The notes beneath the pieces are model-generated. The model was not told the origin of the DNA. It was given only the letters and a program-made list of their open reading frames with translations, and did not search any database. Both the position numbers and the translations under genes were made by a program. From assembly GCF_033958435.1 (NCBI RefSeq), contig NC_134142.1:104234501-104298500 (forward strand): a DNA stretch of 64,000 nt, given 5' to 3'. Source of the DNA: Carettochelys insculpta (Eukaryota; Chordata; Testudines; Carettochelyidae). Of this stretch, positions 37,655 to 48,345 are shown one piece after another; the first letter of the stretch is position 1, and every line of letters starts with the position of its first letter.

Positions 37655-39546
37655 AGAGAGTCTGAGACTCCTTCAACTATTTCTCGCATTACCATCTTTG
37701 GAAAATGACCTGCCACAGGGCAAAAAGGGTCAGTCACTGTGTTGCCCTTTTGTTGCTTCAACCATGGTTTCTCAGATTACTTTGGTTAATATTAGTCACC
37801 TCAGGATGGAGGAAGGGGATTAGGTTAGTCCCTAATTGTGTTTTGTCACAAGATAAAACTGTTCCATTATTCACCAATAATTGATGTGCTGAAAACTCAA
37901 GGCTAGAAAGTCTAGATGTTCACCACAGATGTGTATCTTTTAAGAAAGATGTATGGGAAGTCTTGTACAGAAAAAGTCTAAACTCTGCTCTCTCAATTTC
38001 AGTAAATCTGAAGAAATCCCTGTAAAGCAAGCAATTGGCTTGGGATGGGAAAGGTTAATGAGCTACAGAGTGTGTCCCTGAGAGTCCTTTGTTTGACTCT
38101 GGCCTAAACTAGTGATCAACAAGCTATTGGCATCCCTTTGCTAAATCAGTCAGCCTACACCCTGTACTTAGTGGGATAGATGACAATTTATGCCTTCCTT
38201 GGAACTCTCAGTACAAGGACAAGGACTGATTGCTTATGGAATGTGGAGCACCTTCTGAATTCAAGGCATTTCTGCATCAGGTTAGTGATGAGGTGCTTTG
38301 TAGTACATCTTCAAATTATGCATTACCTGTTCTGGAACTAAACTGTGGTCTTCAAGCCCCAGCATGTTCCATTCAGTATGAACATGGCACTTCCTGAAAC
38401 AAATCTTAAAAATGCAATTATCCAACACATTAAAACCTCGGTTAAATAATTACTTGTGAGAAACACAAGTAAATGATGGTCTTTAAATAAAATATTATAT
38501 TTGTACCAAAAATATGAGCAAACTCTCACAGAATAGTACATCATACTTACTTTACACCCATAATTTTTTCTGGTCTTACGATAAAAACATTTAATTATTT
38601 GTATTCTTATAAAATGCAAATAGAGTTTAAAAGTTTCTATTGAGTATCATAGAGCACTCCTGGCTGTAACTTTGATCCTTCTGCTCTGCCCTAGATTTAA
38701 AAGCAGGTGAAATAACAACATAGAGTTTGTTCTTTTACGCCACATCTTTTACATCTTTTCAGGTTGTCTGTTTAAAAACAAAGTAATGTTTAGAATTAGA
38801 GCAGACCAGAAAACAAAGAGGAAAAGTGCTTTTTTTCTTATTCTACTTTCAATCAAGCGTTTTTCCAGCCACCTCTCCGATGCACAGTGCTTTCTGTTTC
38901 TACCTTGTACCTTGCAAGCACTCAAGTGTAAACCATTATACTGGGTCTCCAAGGAGAAAGGGCTGTTGTAGAAGGTATCAGGTTCAGTCAATCTCTGGGA
39001 CTGTTGGAGTGAATAAAGTGGTTGTTTGGCACAGGAGGCCAGGGTCTGGCTTCTCCATTGTGTTATACATTTAAACGTGTATAAAGTGAGGGTAAAGAGA
39101 GTGTGAAATGCTACTGAATCAGAACAATGGCATTTACACTCACTGCAAAAGCGTAAATGATTACAAAATGTGACTGCAATGGGGATTCATGGAGTAAAAG
39201 CTGGTATAAAAAATATTGCACAAAAGAATCCATCTGCAGTACATGTGTACACACACACACACACACGAAAAAAATGTATTCTTCCTGAAAATTCCAAGAG
39301 GTAAGTTACTAGCAATTTCCCAGTGAACTGTTTACGCATGTAATATCATAGAGCACTCATATAACACTTGGCAAACACAGAATTATCTGACAAAGCATAT
39401 TTGTGAGAAAAAGAAATGCATGGTTTACAAAACCACAAAATAAAATCATGAATATCTCCATACAACATTTTTAGGCCACTTTTTCTTGCAATTCTTACAA
39501 CAATAAGGAGCCCCTTGCTAGATTGCAAGTCATGAGAAGACACCAA
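37655..39546. other. Non-coding DNA, no gene seen
   Basis: AT-rich, with no recognised coding or RNA gene. A (CA)n microsatellite occupies 39249-39266. Confidence 0.5.
39249..39266 (+). repeat. (CA)n microsatellite
   Basis: Nine tandem CA units. Confidence 0.9.
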
Positions 39547-39799
39547 GGCTAAGTCTATACTAGAATCATCTGTCTACAGAAGGTACTGTTGGAAGAGATG
39601 TTCTGACAAAACTTCTGTTGACAGATTGCGTCTACACATAAAAGTGGATTGATCTTCTGATCTGCTCACAAAAGGGCCACCTGGGATGTCTACACGGCTT
39701 TTTTTTTTCAGACAAAACGCATTTGTGTGTAAATTCTCCCCAAGTTTTGTTGACAAAACCCAATTTGTGTCTACAAAACTCTCTAGTGTAGACATATCC
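39547..39799. mobile_element. MITE related to the 37.3-kb copy
   Basis: The ends are GGCTAAGTCTATACTAGAA and CTCTAGTGTAGACATATCC, with CAA duplicated on both flanks (39544-39546 and 39800-39802). The inside has TTCTGTTGACAGA and TTTTGTTGACAAAA words, a decayed relative of the GTCGAC motifs at 37275-37654. Confidence 0.8.
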
Positions 39800-41000
39800 C
39801 AAGACAATATTTGAAGATGCCAAACTTTGCACAGTCCAATATTGCAGCAACTAAAGCAATGTCTGTATAGAAAATAAAGCCATTTGATATTTGATTTTCA
39901 AGAAGACTTGAATTGTCTTAAATACTACTACACATATTATGGTTTTATTTTTTGCTCTGATAAATATTGCATCTGCTTATTGAATGTGGAGATGCAATAT
40001 GGTGGTTTGCATTCACATCTTTCATTAGCCACTTTGTTATGCTCTGATTGATTTCTGATCATTTGAAATTTGCGTTTAGTTTGCTTTCAAGCCAAAGGAA
40101 GAATATAAAGGTCCTGTTTGTACAGCTCAGGTAGAAGTTTTTTGTTCCAAAATGTCAGACAGGCCCCTTCATCTGCTTGTTGAGATATAAACTGAAGCTG
40201 AGCATTAGAAAGTTAAGGCAAAGGAGTCCCAGTGTAATGCTTATATGTTTAGATGGTTCTACACAGCTCTATATATGAGGGCACTCTAAGCTAAACTACT
40301 TGACCAGCTGAAAGGGCTGAGGACATGGCAGAAAAATATGTGGGTCTTTACTGCTCCATTTTGCCAGAAGCCTGTCTCCTGCCCATCCCCAAAATGCTCC
40401 TTATACTTAGGGGGAGAAGGTGGCAAAGAGATGGACAGCTGTCCCTATGCCATTTGAGGATTTCCATATAATGAGCAGTTCAGCTGCCCGTTTAGTATAG
40501 TTGTGCTACCTGGGAAGCCAGGATTGGAATTCAGGATTGCTCCCATTACATTATAAAATACATAGATAACACTGGAATATAGAATTTAGCAGTTGGAACT
40601 GAGTTTGTTTTTTTTTTAAATCCACTTAATTTTATTTCTCTAGGATCTGACTCATCAAGCTATGTAAGAACCTATCTATAAATAGTGCCACTTATGCATG
40701 AATTAGCAAGTGCCTAATTTTAAGCATGTGAGCAATCCCACAGAAACGATCAGACTGTGTGCTTAAAGTTAAAAGTATGCTTACATACCTCACTTAATCA
40801 GAGCAGTAATGAATATTATCACAGCGTATTGTCCACTCGTTATGAATTCAAAAATCTGTACATATAAATTCTAAAAGAGACAGCAAACATACTAAGCATA
40901 GGAGTGATCTTGTTTGTGCTAGTTCAGACTTATATAAACAGTCACCCAAACTATCTTAAAGTGTTTGGAAATGTTTTTGTTCAGTGCTTTAAAAAAAAAA
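39800..41000. other. Non-coding DNA, no gene seen
   Basis: No gene or intact repeat recognised on either strand. Confidence 0.5.
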
Positions 41001-41112
41001 ATTCAGCTGGCTCCCCACTCTCCCTTCATGCCCAGCCCCAGCCAGTTGCACGTCAGGGGCTGCCGAGGTATCGGTACTCAGTACCAGCAGGTACCGGCAC
41101 AAAAAAAAAACC
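41001..41112 (+). repeat. GC-rich repeat with 3' A tract
   Basis: Ends GTACCGGCACAAAAAAAAAA. The end motif and upstream GCCCCAGCC/GGGGCTGC words also occur, reversed, at about 31588-31650, so this is an interspersed family with a poly(A)-like tail, perhaps a SINE. Confidence 0.35.
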
Positions 41113-41799
41113 AAACACTGGTTTTGTTATAAAATATATGTTAGAAGATTAAACCACACATGTAACATTCCTCCCTTTATGTCAAAATGAAATTGATAAT
41201 TGCCAGTTTTTAACAAGCTCAAAAGAGGCTTTCACAGTTTTCCCTTTACAAGCAGTTACTTATTGTTGCTTTTGATGTTGACATTATTTAATAGAGATCT
41301 TTTTTGTCTTTATGGATTGTTTCAACTGTTCGTTCTGTGTTCAATTTAACAAAGCTTTTGAAAAGGAAACTGTAAACAAATGATATAGGATGGTTTAGTA
41401 AGAATGTGAATTGTAATTTTTAGCTAGAATTGTTTATGATGATGGTTTCATAATATGTAAAACATATGGACCACCAGAAATTCAAATGCCATAGTTTTGG
41501 TCTTGTGATTTATTATATGATATAATTTTCTTTCTATTCACATTTCCAATGTTCCTTTTTATTCTCTACCATTTGAATATTTTACTTTTCTGTCACAATA
41601 GCAAGTGTGTGAGCAAAATGTATTCTTGTAACAGGATCATATCGTTCATAGAAAAACATCAAGAAATGCTGAAAGCAAACTAGCAAATGCCGTGGTTTCT
41701 AGTTTACTAAGAAAACTGGAAATGGTACAATAGAAGGAGAACAGGAAACCTTGTGAGCTTTTCTCTGTGTCTTTATTGGCAGTTGTGCATCTCAATATA
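41113..41799. other. AT-rich spacer
   Basis: No feature seen. Confidence 0.5.
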
Positions 41800-42122
41800 C
41801 AAGTTGAACCTCTCTAATCCGGCGTACTCTCATCTGGCAAACTCTGTAATCTAGCATGATATTAGTTTGCCAGACGACCACTTACAAGTGTGGCCAAGTT
41901 TCCCACGGTCCCATAAAGTTTGTTTACAGCCATCAGTCCTGGCTCTCAGTGTTCTGTGCTGTTATTTAGCTGCAATTTACCCCTAAATGTCTTCTAGGAG
42001 CCCAATAAGCAGTGTCAGTATTGGAAATGTGCTAGATGACATTGACCTCCCATCATCTGGCAAATTCTCTTGTCTGGCACCAGTCAGGTCCTGAGGGTGC
42101 CGGATGAGAGAAGTTCAACCTG
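41800..42122. mobile_element. Tigger/pogo-like MITE
   Basis: The ends are inverted: CAAGTTGAACCTCTCTAATCC on the left; the reverse complement of the right end begins CAGGTTGAACTTCTCTCATCC. The inside has further inverted CATCTGGCAAA/TCTGGCA words. TA precedes the left end as for Tc1/mariner/pogo elements, but the right flank reads TC, so the duplication has decayed. At about 323 bp there is no transposase frame. Assignment to Tigger rests on resemblance of the termini and is an inference. Confidence 0.65.
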
Positions 42123-43207
42123 TCGATACATTTATAGATTCTTACCCTACATCATATTGGGCGGTTATTCTGTTTGCTGTATTCAGATATAACTCCCATC
42201 AATGTTGTCAGTAGTTATAATCAGGTCTGAGACAAGAGTTTGCCTGCTATATTCACCTGAAGCGCTGTAGTCCTAATAGAAAATAATGGGAACTACAGTG
42301 TCCATTAAAAAGCTGAAGGAGTTAGTAGAAATTGTCAGTTTATAACTGTGTAGAGACAAATATAAACAGAGTACCATTACACAAGGATATTTACCACTTG
42401 AAATACCCAAGTTAACTGGTATTTTGCATTCTGAGTACAGGAGAATATCACATAAACCAAGATGAGCTATCACGTTGGAGTTAGCACTTGTTTTTAATGG
42501 CGCCCACTGAAAAACATTAATACATGATTGAAAATGATTTTTATCCTGCATTCCATCCCTTTACCTCAGAGTATGATTTCACTTAACGGTTCACCTGAAT
42601 ATTTAAGTAGCTGAACTGAAAATATGTGCTATTCAAATCTATCTGTCCTGCTAATTAGCCTCACAAATTCAGATCAGGCCTTTCACTAGTACTAACTAAT
42701 TTGCTGCCCAGCCAAAGATACTAGTGCTGAAATTGTCATCAGGGAAAATGTAGGGGAAAAAAAGTTGAGAAATCTTTGATCCTCCTTTCAGCCAACCTCT
42801 GCTATGTGAGAGAAAAGGAGATCAAACACAAAGAGACCTGTGTTCTGTGCTGTGTTATAGAAATCCAATACTCCAAGAATCATCTGTAAGTTAAAACAGG
42901 AAATCTGCCAAAGAGACTATGGCTAAAGAGAGGCCATAAGTAGTAAGACACACACAAAAAGATGTTTGCTTGATACTTAATTTCATCTGAACTTGCTATG
43001 AAATATCCTTGCTGAATTTCCGTTTGCCTAGAGTATTAGGTTTTGCCTTCTACAGTTACAGCACAGATAATATAGTACTGCTAGCTAAGGTTATGATGCC
43101 TACCATATTTTCATGAGGTCCTTTGTAACCATTATCATGTCTGATATCTCCACTTCTCTTATACTGTTGATTGTGATTCACAGTAGAAGATATGGTCAGA
43201 GTAGAAT
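42123..43207. other. Non-coding DNA, no gene seen
   Basis: No recognised gene or repeat. Confidence 0.5.
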
Positions 43208-43372
43208 AAATTTTGCTGAGTGCACCAATGCATGTGCAGATGTGCACTATCAATAGAAACATACTACCCAGTGTGGGTAGCAGTGGACCTTCTGCTAATC
43301 AACTGGGTGGCATCTGAATCTCTCTGGGTGGCCGCTGAAGTGTTCGACTTGCACTGGACATTGGAGGTGGGT
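43208..43372 (+). repeat. Unclassified interspersed repeat, copy 2
   Basis: Same family and direction as 22482-22625: CACCAATGCATGTGCAGAT, ATCAACTGGGTGGCATCTGA and TGGGTGGCCGCTGAAGTG appear in the same order. Length is about 160 bp and the limits are approximate. Confidence 0.6.
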
Positions 43373-43414
43373 AAACAAATCATGTGTAACTGGCTATATT
43401 TTCCTTCCCCCCAG

Positions 43415-43483
43415 GATCCAGAAGACCCTAACTCCTTCCTCATCTCTCTGATGACTCATACCCACCCAGATATAAAGGCAAAG
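43415..43483 (+). other. Candidate host exon, 69 nt
   Basis: Preceded by the polypyrimidine tract TTTTCCTTCCCCCCAG and followed by AAAG|GTAATG. It is open in phase 0 for 23 codons (motifs DPEDPNSFL and THPDIKAK), a hydrophilic protein-like composition. No identification. It lies just downstream of the unclassified repeat, so a pseudo-exon is equally possible. Confidence 0.22.
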
Positions 43484-43554
43484 GTAATGAACTAGGTTAA
43501 TAGGTATCTTTGTACTGCAATAACTATTGCACTAGTGATGTGCATTTTTTTCTG

Positions 43555-43728
43555 AAATAATTTAAGCTGTATAACCTCCCCTAGTTTGGATGCAATTATA
43601 TCTTTGGCATAAAGCTACTCATTCTCATATGATATAAGCACTTTTATACCTCCATATAACTACATCCACCCTTAGGATATTGCAGTGTAACTAAAGCAGT
43701 AAAACTTTCTGTGCAGACAAGGCCTTAC
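43555..43728. mobile_element. Decayed MITE (GTGTAGACAAGGCC type)
   Basis: The right edge CTGTGCAGACAAGGCCTT and interior ATATAACTACATCCACCCTT match a sauropsid MITE with ends like AGTGTAGACAAGGCC as I recall it. The left edge is eroded. Confidence 0.4.
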
Positions 43729-44531
43729 TCAGATAGACAGACAAATTGAAGGTAAATTGGAGCTTACATCAAATAGCCTTTTATTTCCTTACTGAGCTCA
43801 GGTAGATGAAAATGGAATAGCTAATAGGAAGCAGGCCAATCCAAGACCCTTGGAACAAGCCATGATGGTTCACAAACAACTGATTTTTGTTGTAGTTTGA
43901 GACAGCTCTTTCCTTTTTTTATTAAATTCTAATTAAAACTTTTTCAGTGAAATTAATGAAAAGAAAAGAACTGGAAGAAAAGCTCTCTCTGCAGCAGACA
44001 TTTGCTGGTGGTCTGTATTAACAGACTCTATTTGCTCATGACGTGTTCACTGAGAGCCTTTTTCCATGTTGTTTTTGAGTGAGACTTCTGACCATCACTT
44101 AGGCTGCTGAATATGTATGTTACTAGTTAGAATTTAGGAATGTTTTCAACAAACACAGAATTAAGACTGAAAATCTGATTTGGAGGAAGTAGCCCAACAT
44201 GAGCCACTGGTTGCTTCCATGCCCCACCCTATCCACAGGAAAAAAAATTACACTTTTTTATACCTTTTAAAAACACCCGAATATTAGAACATCTGGATTC
44301 ATGGAGTAACAATGTCATATGTTATCCTCCATCATCACCCCACTCTAGTTATACCAGCAGTCCAGACATAATTTTGTTGACTTGATTTGTTCTGTTCAGG
44401 AACTATGATATTAGCTATGTCTTGGTGATCTTATGTATTGTAAAGTAGATACATAGTAGTGATTTCAAAAGAAATATAGTCCTAAGTCATGTTAAGTTCC
44501 AGTTTGGGGAAGTTTGATACATTTTCTTATA
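43729..44531. other. Non-coding DNA, no gene seen
   Basis: No recognised feature. Confidence 0.5.
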
Positions 44532-45213
44532 GGCTACGTCTACATGTGCACGCTACATCGAAATAGCTTATTTCGATGAATAACGTCTACACGTCCTCCA
44601 GGGCTGGCAACGTCAACGTTCAACTTCGACATTGGGCAGCACCACATCGAAATAGGCGCTGCGAGGGAACGTCTACACGCCAAAGTAGCACACATCAAAA
44701 TAAGGGTGCCAGGAACAGCTGCAGACAGGGTCACAGGGCGGACTCAACAGCAAGCCGCTCCCTTAAAGGGCTCCTCCCAGACACAGTTGCACTAAACAAC
44801 ACAAAATCCACAGAGCCGACAACTGGTTGCAGACCCTGTGCATGCAGCATGGATCCCCAGCTGCAGCAGCAGCAGCCAGAAGCCCTGGGCTAAGGGCTGC
44901 TGCACACGATGACCGTAGAGCCCCACAGGGGCTGGAGAGAGAGCGTCTCTCAACCCCTCAGCTGATGGCCACCATGGCAGACCCCGCTATTTTGATGGTG
45001 TGGGACGCAGATCGTCTACACGTGCCCTACTTCGACGTTCAACTTCGAAGTAGGGAGCTATTCCCATCCCCTCATGGGGTTAGCGACTTCGATGTCTCGC
45101 CACCTGACGTCGATTTCAACTTCGAAATAGCGCCCAACACGTGTAGCCGTGACGGGCGCTATTTCGAAGTTGGCGCCGCTACTTCGAAGTAGCGTGCACG
45201 TGTAGACACGGCC
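44532..45213 (+). mobile_element. Non-autonomous Harbinger element, copy C
   Basis: Same orientation and internal structure as copy A. The ends are GGCTACGTCTACATGTGCAC and GTGCACGTGTAGACACGGCC, with ATA duplicated on both flanks (44529-44531 and 45214-45216). It keeps well-formed TTCGAAGTAG palindromes and shares the CCAGAAGCCCTGGGC core. The open frames inside are side-effects of the shared sequence. Confidence 0.88.
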
Positions 45214-46862
45214 ATAGTGTGAGATCTTTGGTATTGTTAGGAGTAGAAGTGGAATGACTGATCTGTTTCACATTATGAAATGTGTTTACTGACAGCCTTT
45301 TGTAGGTTTCATACTGGGAATGGAATTATTTTAAATTCAGGTTATTACCCTTGGGACCCCTGCTTCTTTCTCCAAATGTTCACAACCTACCTTTTGACCA
45401 GCCTTCGACACCTCTCTTTTTCCTGAGAGCCTGTCCCTTTTCATGCTTACGAATTCACAAGAAGCAGGTCAGTTCTTATTTTTAATAATTGTAAATGTTG
45501 TTCTATAAATGTATGCAAAGGCTTTGTAAATGTGGCTCCAGACATAGCTGTGGATAACAGGAAGAGGGGACGCTAGCTTCAGCATTATCTATTGAGCAGC
45601 AGCAGGTAGTGTCCCTCCATAATTGCTGTATATATAGCCATTTGTAAAGGCACAATACACCCACACTGGAAACTCCACATATTTGAAGCTTCTTAAGCAA
45701 TAGGGCTACTCTGCATGGGGTAAATGACACTTCTGGAAATATCAGCTGCCCCATCAACAAATCTGAAACAGGCTGTTGCATGCTTAGTTTCATTCCTAAC
45801 AGTCTGCGTTGACTAAAATTGGACCCTCCAGGCCATAATATTACACTATCATATGTCATATTGTAGCTACAAAAATGCAAAATATTTCCATTTCCAAGCA
45901 ATGAGGGCAAATATTTTTCCATGATTTTTCCAGTGGTTCCACATGATAGAATCAAGTCATAATGTGAACCATCTAGTCAGCCATTCAGATCTAATTTTGT
46001 GTGTGTGTGTGTGTGTCATTTCATAAACTAACAATGCCTTGCTTTATTATGTGGGTCAGAATAAGCCACTAGTTGGTCTCTTGCTACAGTGCTTTGGTAT
46101 ATGGCAGTGTGAATGTTGGCATATGAAAATCTCATTGTGGTTTTTGTATGATATGAAACTGGTTACTAAACATCATAGACCAAGGAAAGGAGCAATTATC
46201 TGTGGCTTTGACTCAGTTTTGTTCAGCTAGAACCATGTAATTAGGTGATAATTATGGCTATGGAATAATTGGATATAAGGATATATAAATATAGATTCTA
46301 GATGACTGTCACTACATTAAAAATCTTATTATCTGTGGTTTTGTTAGCTTTTGATAAGCAACTCTTTCTATTTGGGAAATTTGGAAGTACAAATTAATTG
46401 TTATATAGCTAGTCCTCCAGATTATCCAATCACTTGTTTATAGTCAGCTAATTTTTTGCTAAAATTTTGGAGAGTGAGATCACCAAATCTTTATACTGAC
46501 ATCTTGAAGACAATCTTGGGAATCTCAGTTCCCCAGGTCAAGAAATTTCAGGATTTCTGGATGTGATTACTGACAGGAAGGAATCTCCATTGAAATTTTC
46601 TGCCAGCTCAGATGTACTGGAGCTCATACAAAGAAGTGTCATTTATACCTCCCTATGCCAAAAAAGGCCCCAAGAGCTGCAAGGAGGACTATGTTTCAAA
46701 GCATGACAGGTGATGTTTCATAAATCAGCACATTCTTAGCTACCCTGGCAATACTCCATGTCAGTTAGTCCTGCCTATTTTCTGGGCTGTTCTGAGAAAT
46801 CCCTAGAGTAAGGGGACTGAGATCCCATTGTATCAGTGCCTTCTCACTCCCCTTTACCTTTC
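45214..46862. other. Non-coding DNA, no gene seen
   Basis: No recognised gene. A (TG)n microsatellite is at 45999-46016. A minus-strand 150-codon open frame at 45503-45955 has no splice support or recognised similarity. Confidence 0.45.
45999..46016 (+). repeat. (TG)n microsatellite
   Basis: Nine TG units. Confidence 0.9.
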
Positions 46863-46865
46863 CCT

Positions 46866-47301
46866 GGCCGTGTCTACACGAGCCCCAAACTTCGAAATGG
46901 CCACGCAAATGGCCATTTCGAAGTTTACTAATGAAGCGCCGAAATGCATATTCAGCGCTTCATTAGCATGCGGGCGGCCGCGGCGCTTCGAAATTGACGC
47001 GGCTTGCCGCCGCGCATCTTGTCCAGACGGGGCTCCTTTTCGAAAGGACCCCACCTACTTCGAAGTCCCCTTATTCCCATCAGCTCATGAGAATAAGGGA
47101 ACTTCGAAGTAGGCGGGGTCCTTTCGAAAAGGAGCCCCGTCTGGACAAGATGCGCGGCGGCAAGCCGCGTCAATTTTGAAGCGCCGCGGCCGCCCGCATG
47201 CTAATGAAGCACTGAATATGCATTTCGGCGCTTCATTAGTAAACTTCGAAATGGCCATTTGCGTGGCCATTTCGAAGTTTGGGGCTCATGTAGACGTAGC
47301 C
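46866..47301. mobile_element. 436-bp near-perfect palindromic MITE
   Basis: The left arm begins GGCCGTGTCTACACGAGCCC. The right arm, read in reverse complement, begins GGCTACGTCTACATGAGCCC, and the arms match almost base for base to a centre near 47083 (TCAGCTCATGA region). The flanking triplet CCT is duplicated (46863-46865 and 47302-47304). Words such as CTTCGAAATGGCC and GGCGGGGTCCTTTCGAAAAG lie in both arms. The whole element could fold into one hairpin about 215 bp long. Several open frames on both strands are mirror images of each other and are not genes. Confidence 0.92.
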
Positions 47302-47494
47302 CCTGTCTATCTTTCATAGTCACTCTTTTGGATATTCCATGCAGGAAAAAATCTAGCCCTAGTTCTTGTGCTATCAGTCTAGCTTCAGGGGAAAAGATTG
47401 GTGGAAGAGAAAAATATTTTATATATTACTTCTCATCCCAAAAGCATATTTCAAAACATAATCCCTTCATCAACTGTTGAAATGCACATTCTCA
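47302..47494. other. Short spacer
   Basis: No feature seen. Confidence 0.4.
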
Positions 47495-47499
47495 GAGAC

Positions 47500-47640
47500 A
47501 TAATTGTATTAGTCTATATCTTCAAAAAAAAACAACAGTTCTGTAGCACTTGAAAGACTAACAGTATAACTTATTAGGTGATGAGCTTTCATGGGACAGA
47601 CCCTCTTCTTCAGATCTGGAAAATCCTGATAAATTATAGC
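47500..47640 (-). ncRNA. Degenerate hammerhead ribozyme-like motif in PLE repeat
   Basis: The minus strand around 47580-47620 reads CTGAAGA, then a stem AGGGTCTGTCCCAT with a short loop, then GAAAGCTCATC. Hammerhead cores are CTGANGA - stem II - GAAA - stem III. Here the first box is CTGAAGA (legal at the N position) and the GAAA box is intact, but the stem pairing has at least one mismatch. PLEs are known to carry such ribozymes. Whether this copy cleaves is untested; the limits include the flanking PLE repeat. Confidence 0.4.
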
Positions 47641-47698
47641 AGAGAGACACAGAGAATTTTACAGGAAGATAGAAAATAAATAAAAACTGACAAATCAA

Positions 47699-48250
47699 CT
47701 AGGTAAGACAGCAGGAGGGAGGGGGAAGGGAGAAGAAAAATAGTTTCTGCAAGTGTCTATTAAATTGAGTGGGCTGCCTGGGATCACTGTGAATATCAAA
47801 GGTGGGGTAAGTGTCCATAAGGTAATTCATATCTTTGTTGAGTCTGACGTGATAAGTATCAAACTTGAGAATGAGCTCCAAATCAAATATCTCCCTTTGT
47901 AATCTGGTATCAAAGTCCCTGTTTTAGAATGCACCCTTTTCAGTTTTGGATGCTATGACCTGCTAGATTGAAATGCTCACTGATGGCTTTATGTGTATTC
48001 ACATTTCTAATGTTTGATTTGTGTTTTTTCATTCTTTGGCAAAGTGATTGTCCAGTTTGTCCATTAGTCATAGCAGAGGGGCATTGCTGGTACATGATGG
48101 CATACATCACATTGGCTGAAGAGCAGCCACTTCTGAGATGCCACCCATTAGCTCCCAACAGGGGTGTAATGACAAGGGGAGGAACTGTGGTGGCCATGAA
48201 GTGATGATTGTGTGTGAGTCATTTTCCCAATTCTGCAAAATTCCCTTCAC
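47699..48250 (-). pseudogene. PLE protein C-terminus with GIY-YIG nuclease
   Basis: On the minus strand, CSSANVMYAIMYQQCPSA is followed by GQTGQSLCQRMKKHKSNIR and KAISEHFNLAGHSIQN. This is the usual order in PLE GIY-YIG endonucleases: a Cys motif, a Val-Tyr strand, a G-TGQSL-RM helix and an EHFN..GH motif. The expected Tyr before IGQTGQ appears replaced (reads MTNGQTGQ). A stop follows SIQN, and a further in-frame piece (LKFDTYHVRLNKDMNYLMDT) encodes the typical C-terminal extension. A frameshift separates the upstream piece (SHTIITSWPPQ). The nuclease makes the nick at which PLE cDNA synthesis starts; this copy is dead. Confidence 0.75.
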
Positions 48251-48345
48251 CAAAACTAAATTAAATGAGGTACTTGACATCATTTCTAGACAGTACACCA
48301 TAGCCAACTTAATGAGTAGCAATGTACAATGCTCAGAATAATACA

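Larger units (their letters stand above)
47495..48345 (-). mobile_element. Penelope-like element, 3' half
   Basis: Minus-strand remnant of a PLE. From 48345 downward it encodes the end of the PLE protein including a GIY-YIG endonuclease region (see the pseudogene entry). At 47500-47640 comes a terminal repeat whose minus strand reads CTGAAGAAGAGGGTCTGTCC then CATGAAAGCTCATCACCTAA and a GTTAGTC box, the arrangement known for PLE hammerhead repeats. The 5' part of the element, including reverse transcriptase, is absent: the copy is 5'-truncated. Confidence 0.75.

Noticed and set aside
40480..40545. tRNA-like stretch (GTTTAGTATAGTTGTG ... GGATTGGAATTC)
   Set aside because: The B-box is imperfect and no cloverleaf could be drawn; not called as tRNA or SINE.
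45503..45955. 150-codon minus-strand frame
   Set aside because: No Kozak, splice, domain or repeat similarity; a frame this long can occur by chance in 64 kb.
46828..47270. Four mirror-image open frames
   Set aside because: Both strands of the palindromic MITE encode the same peptides; this is symmetry, not coding.
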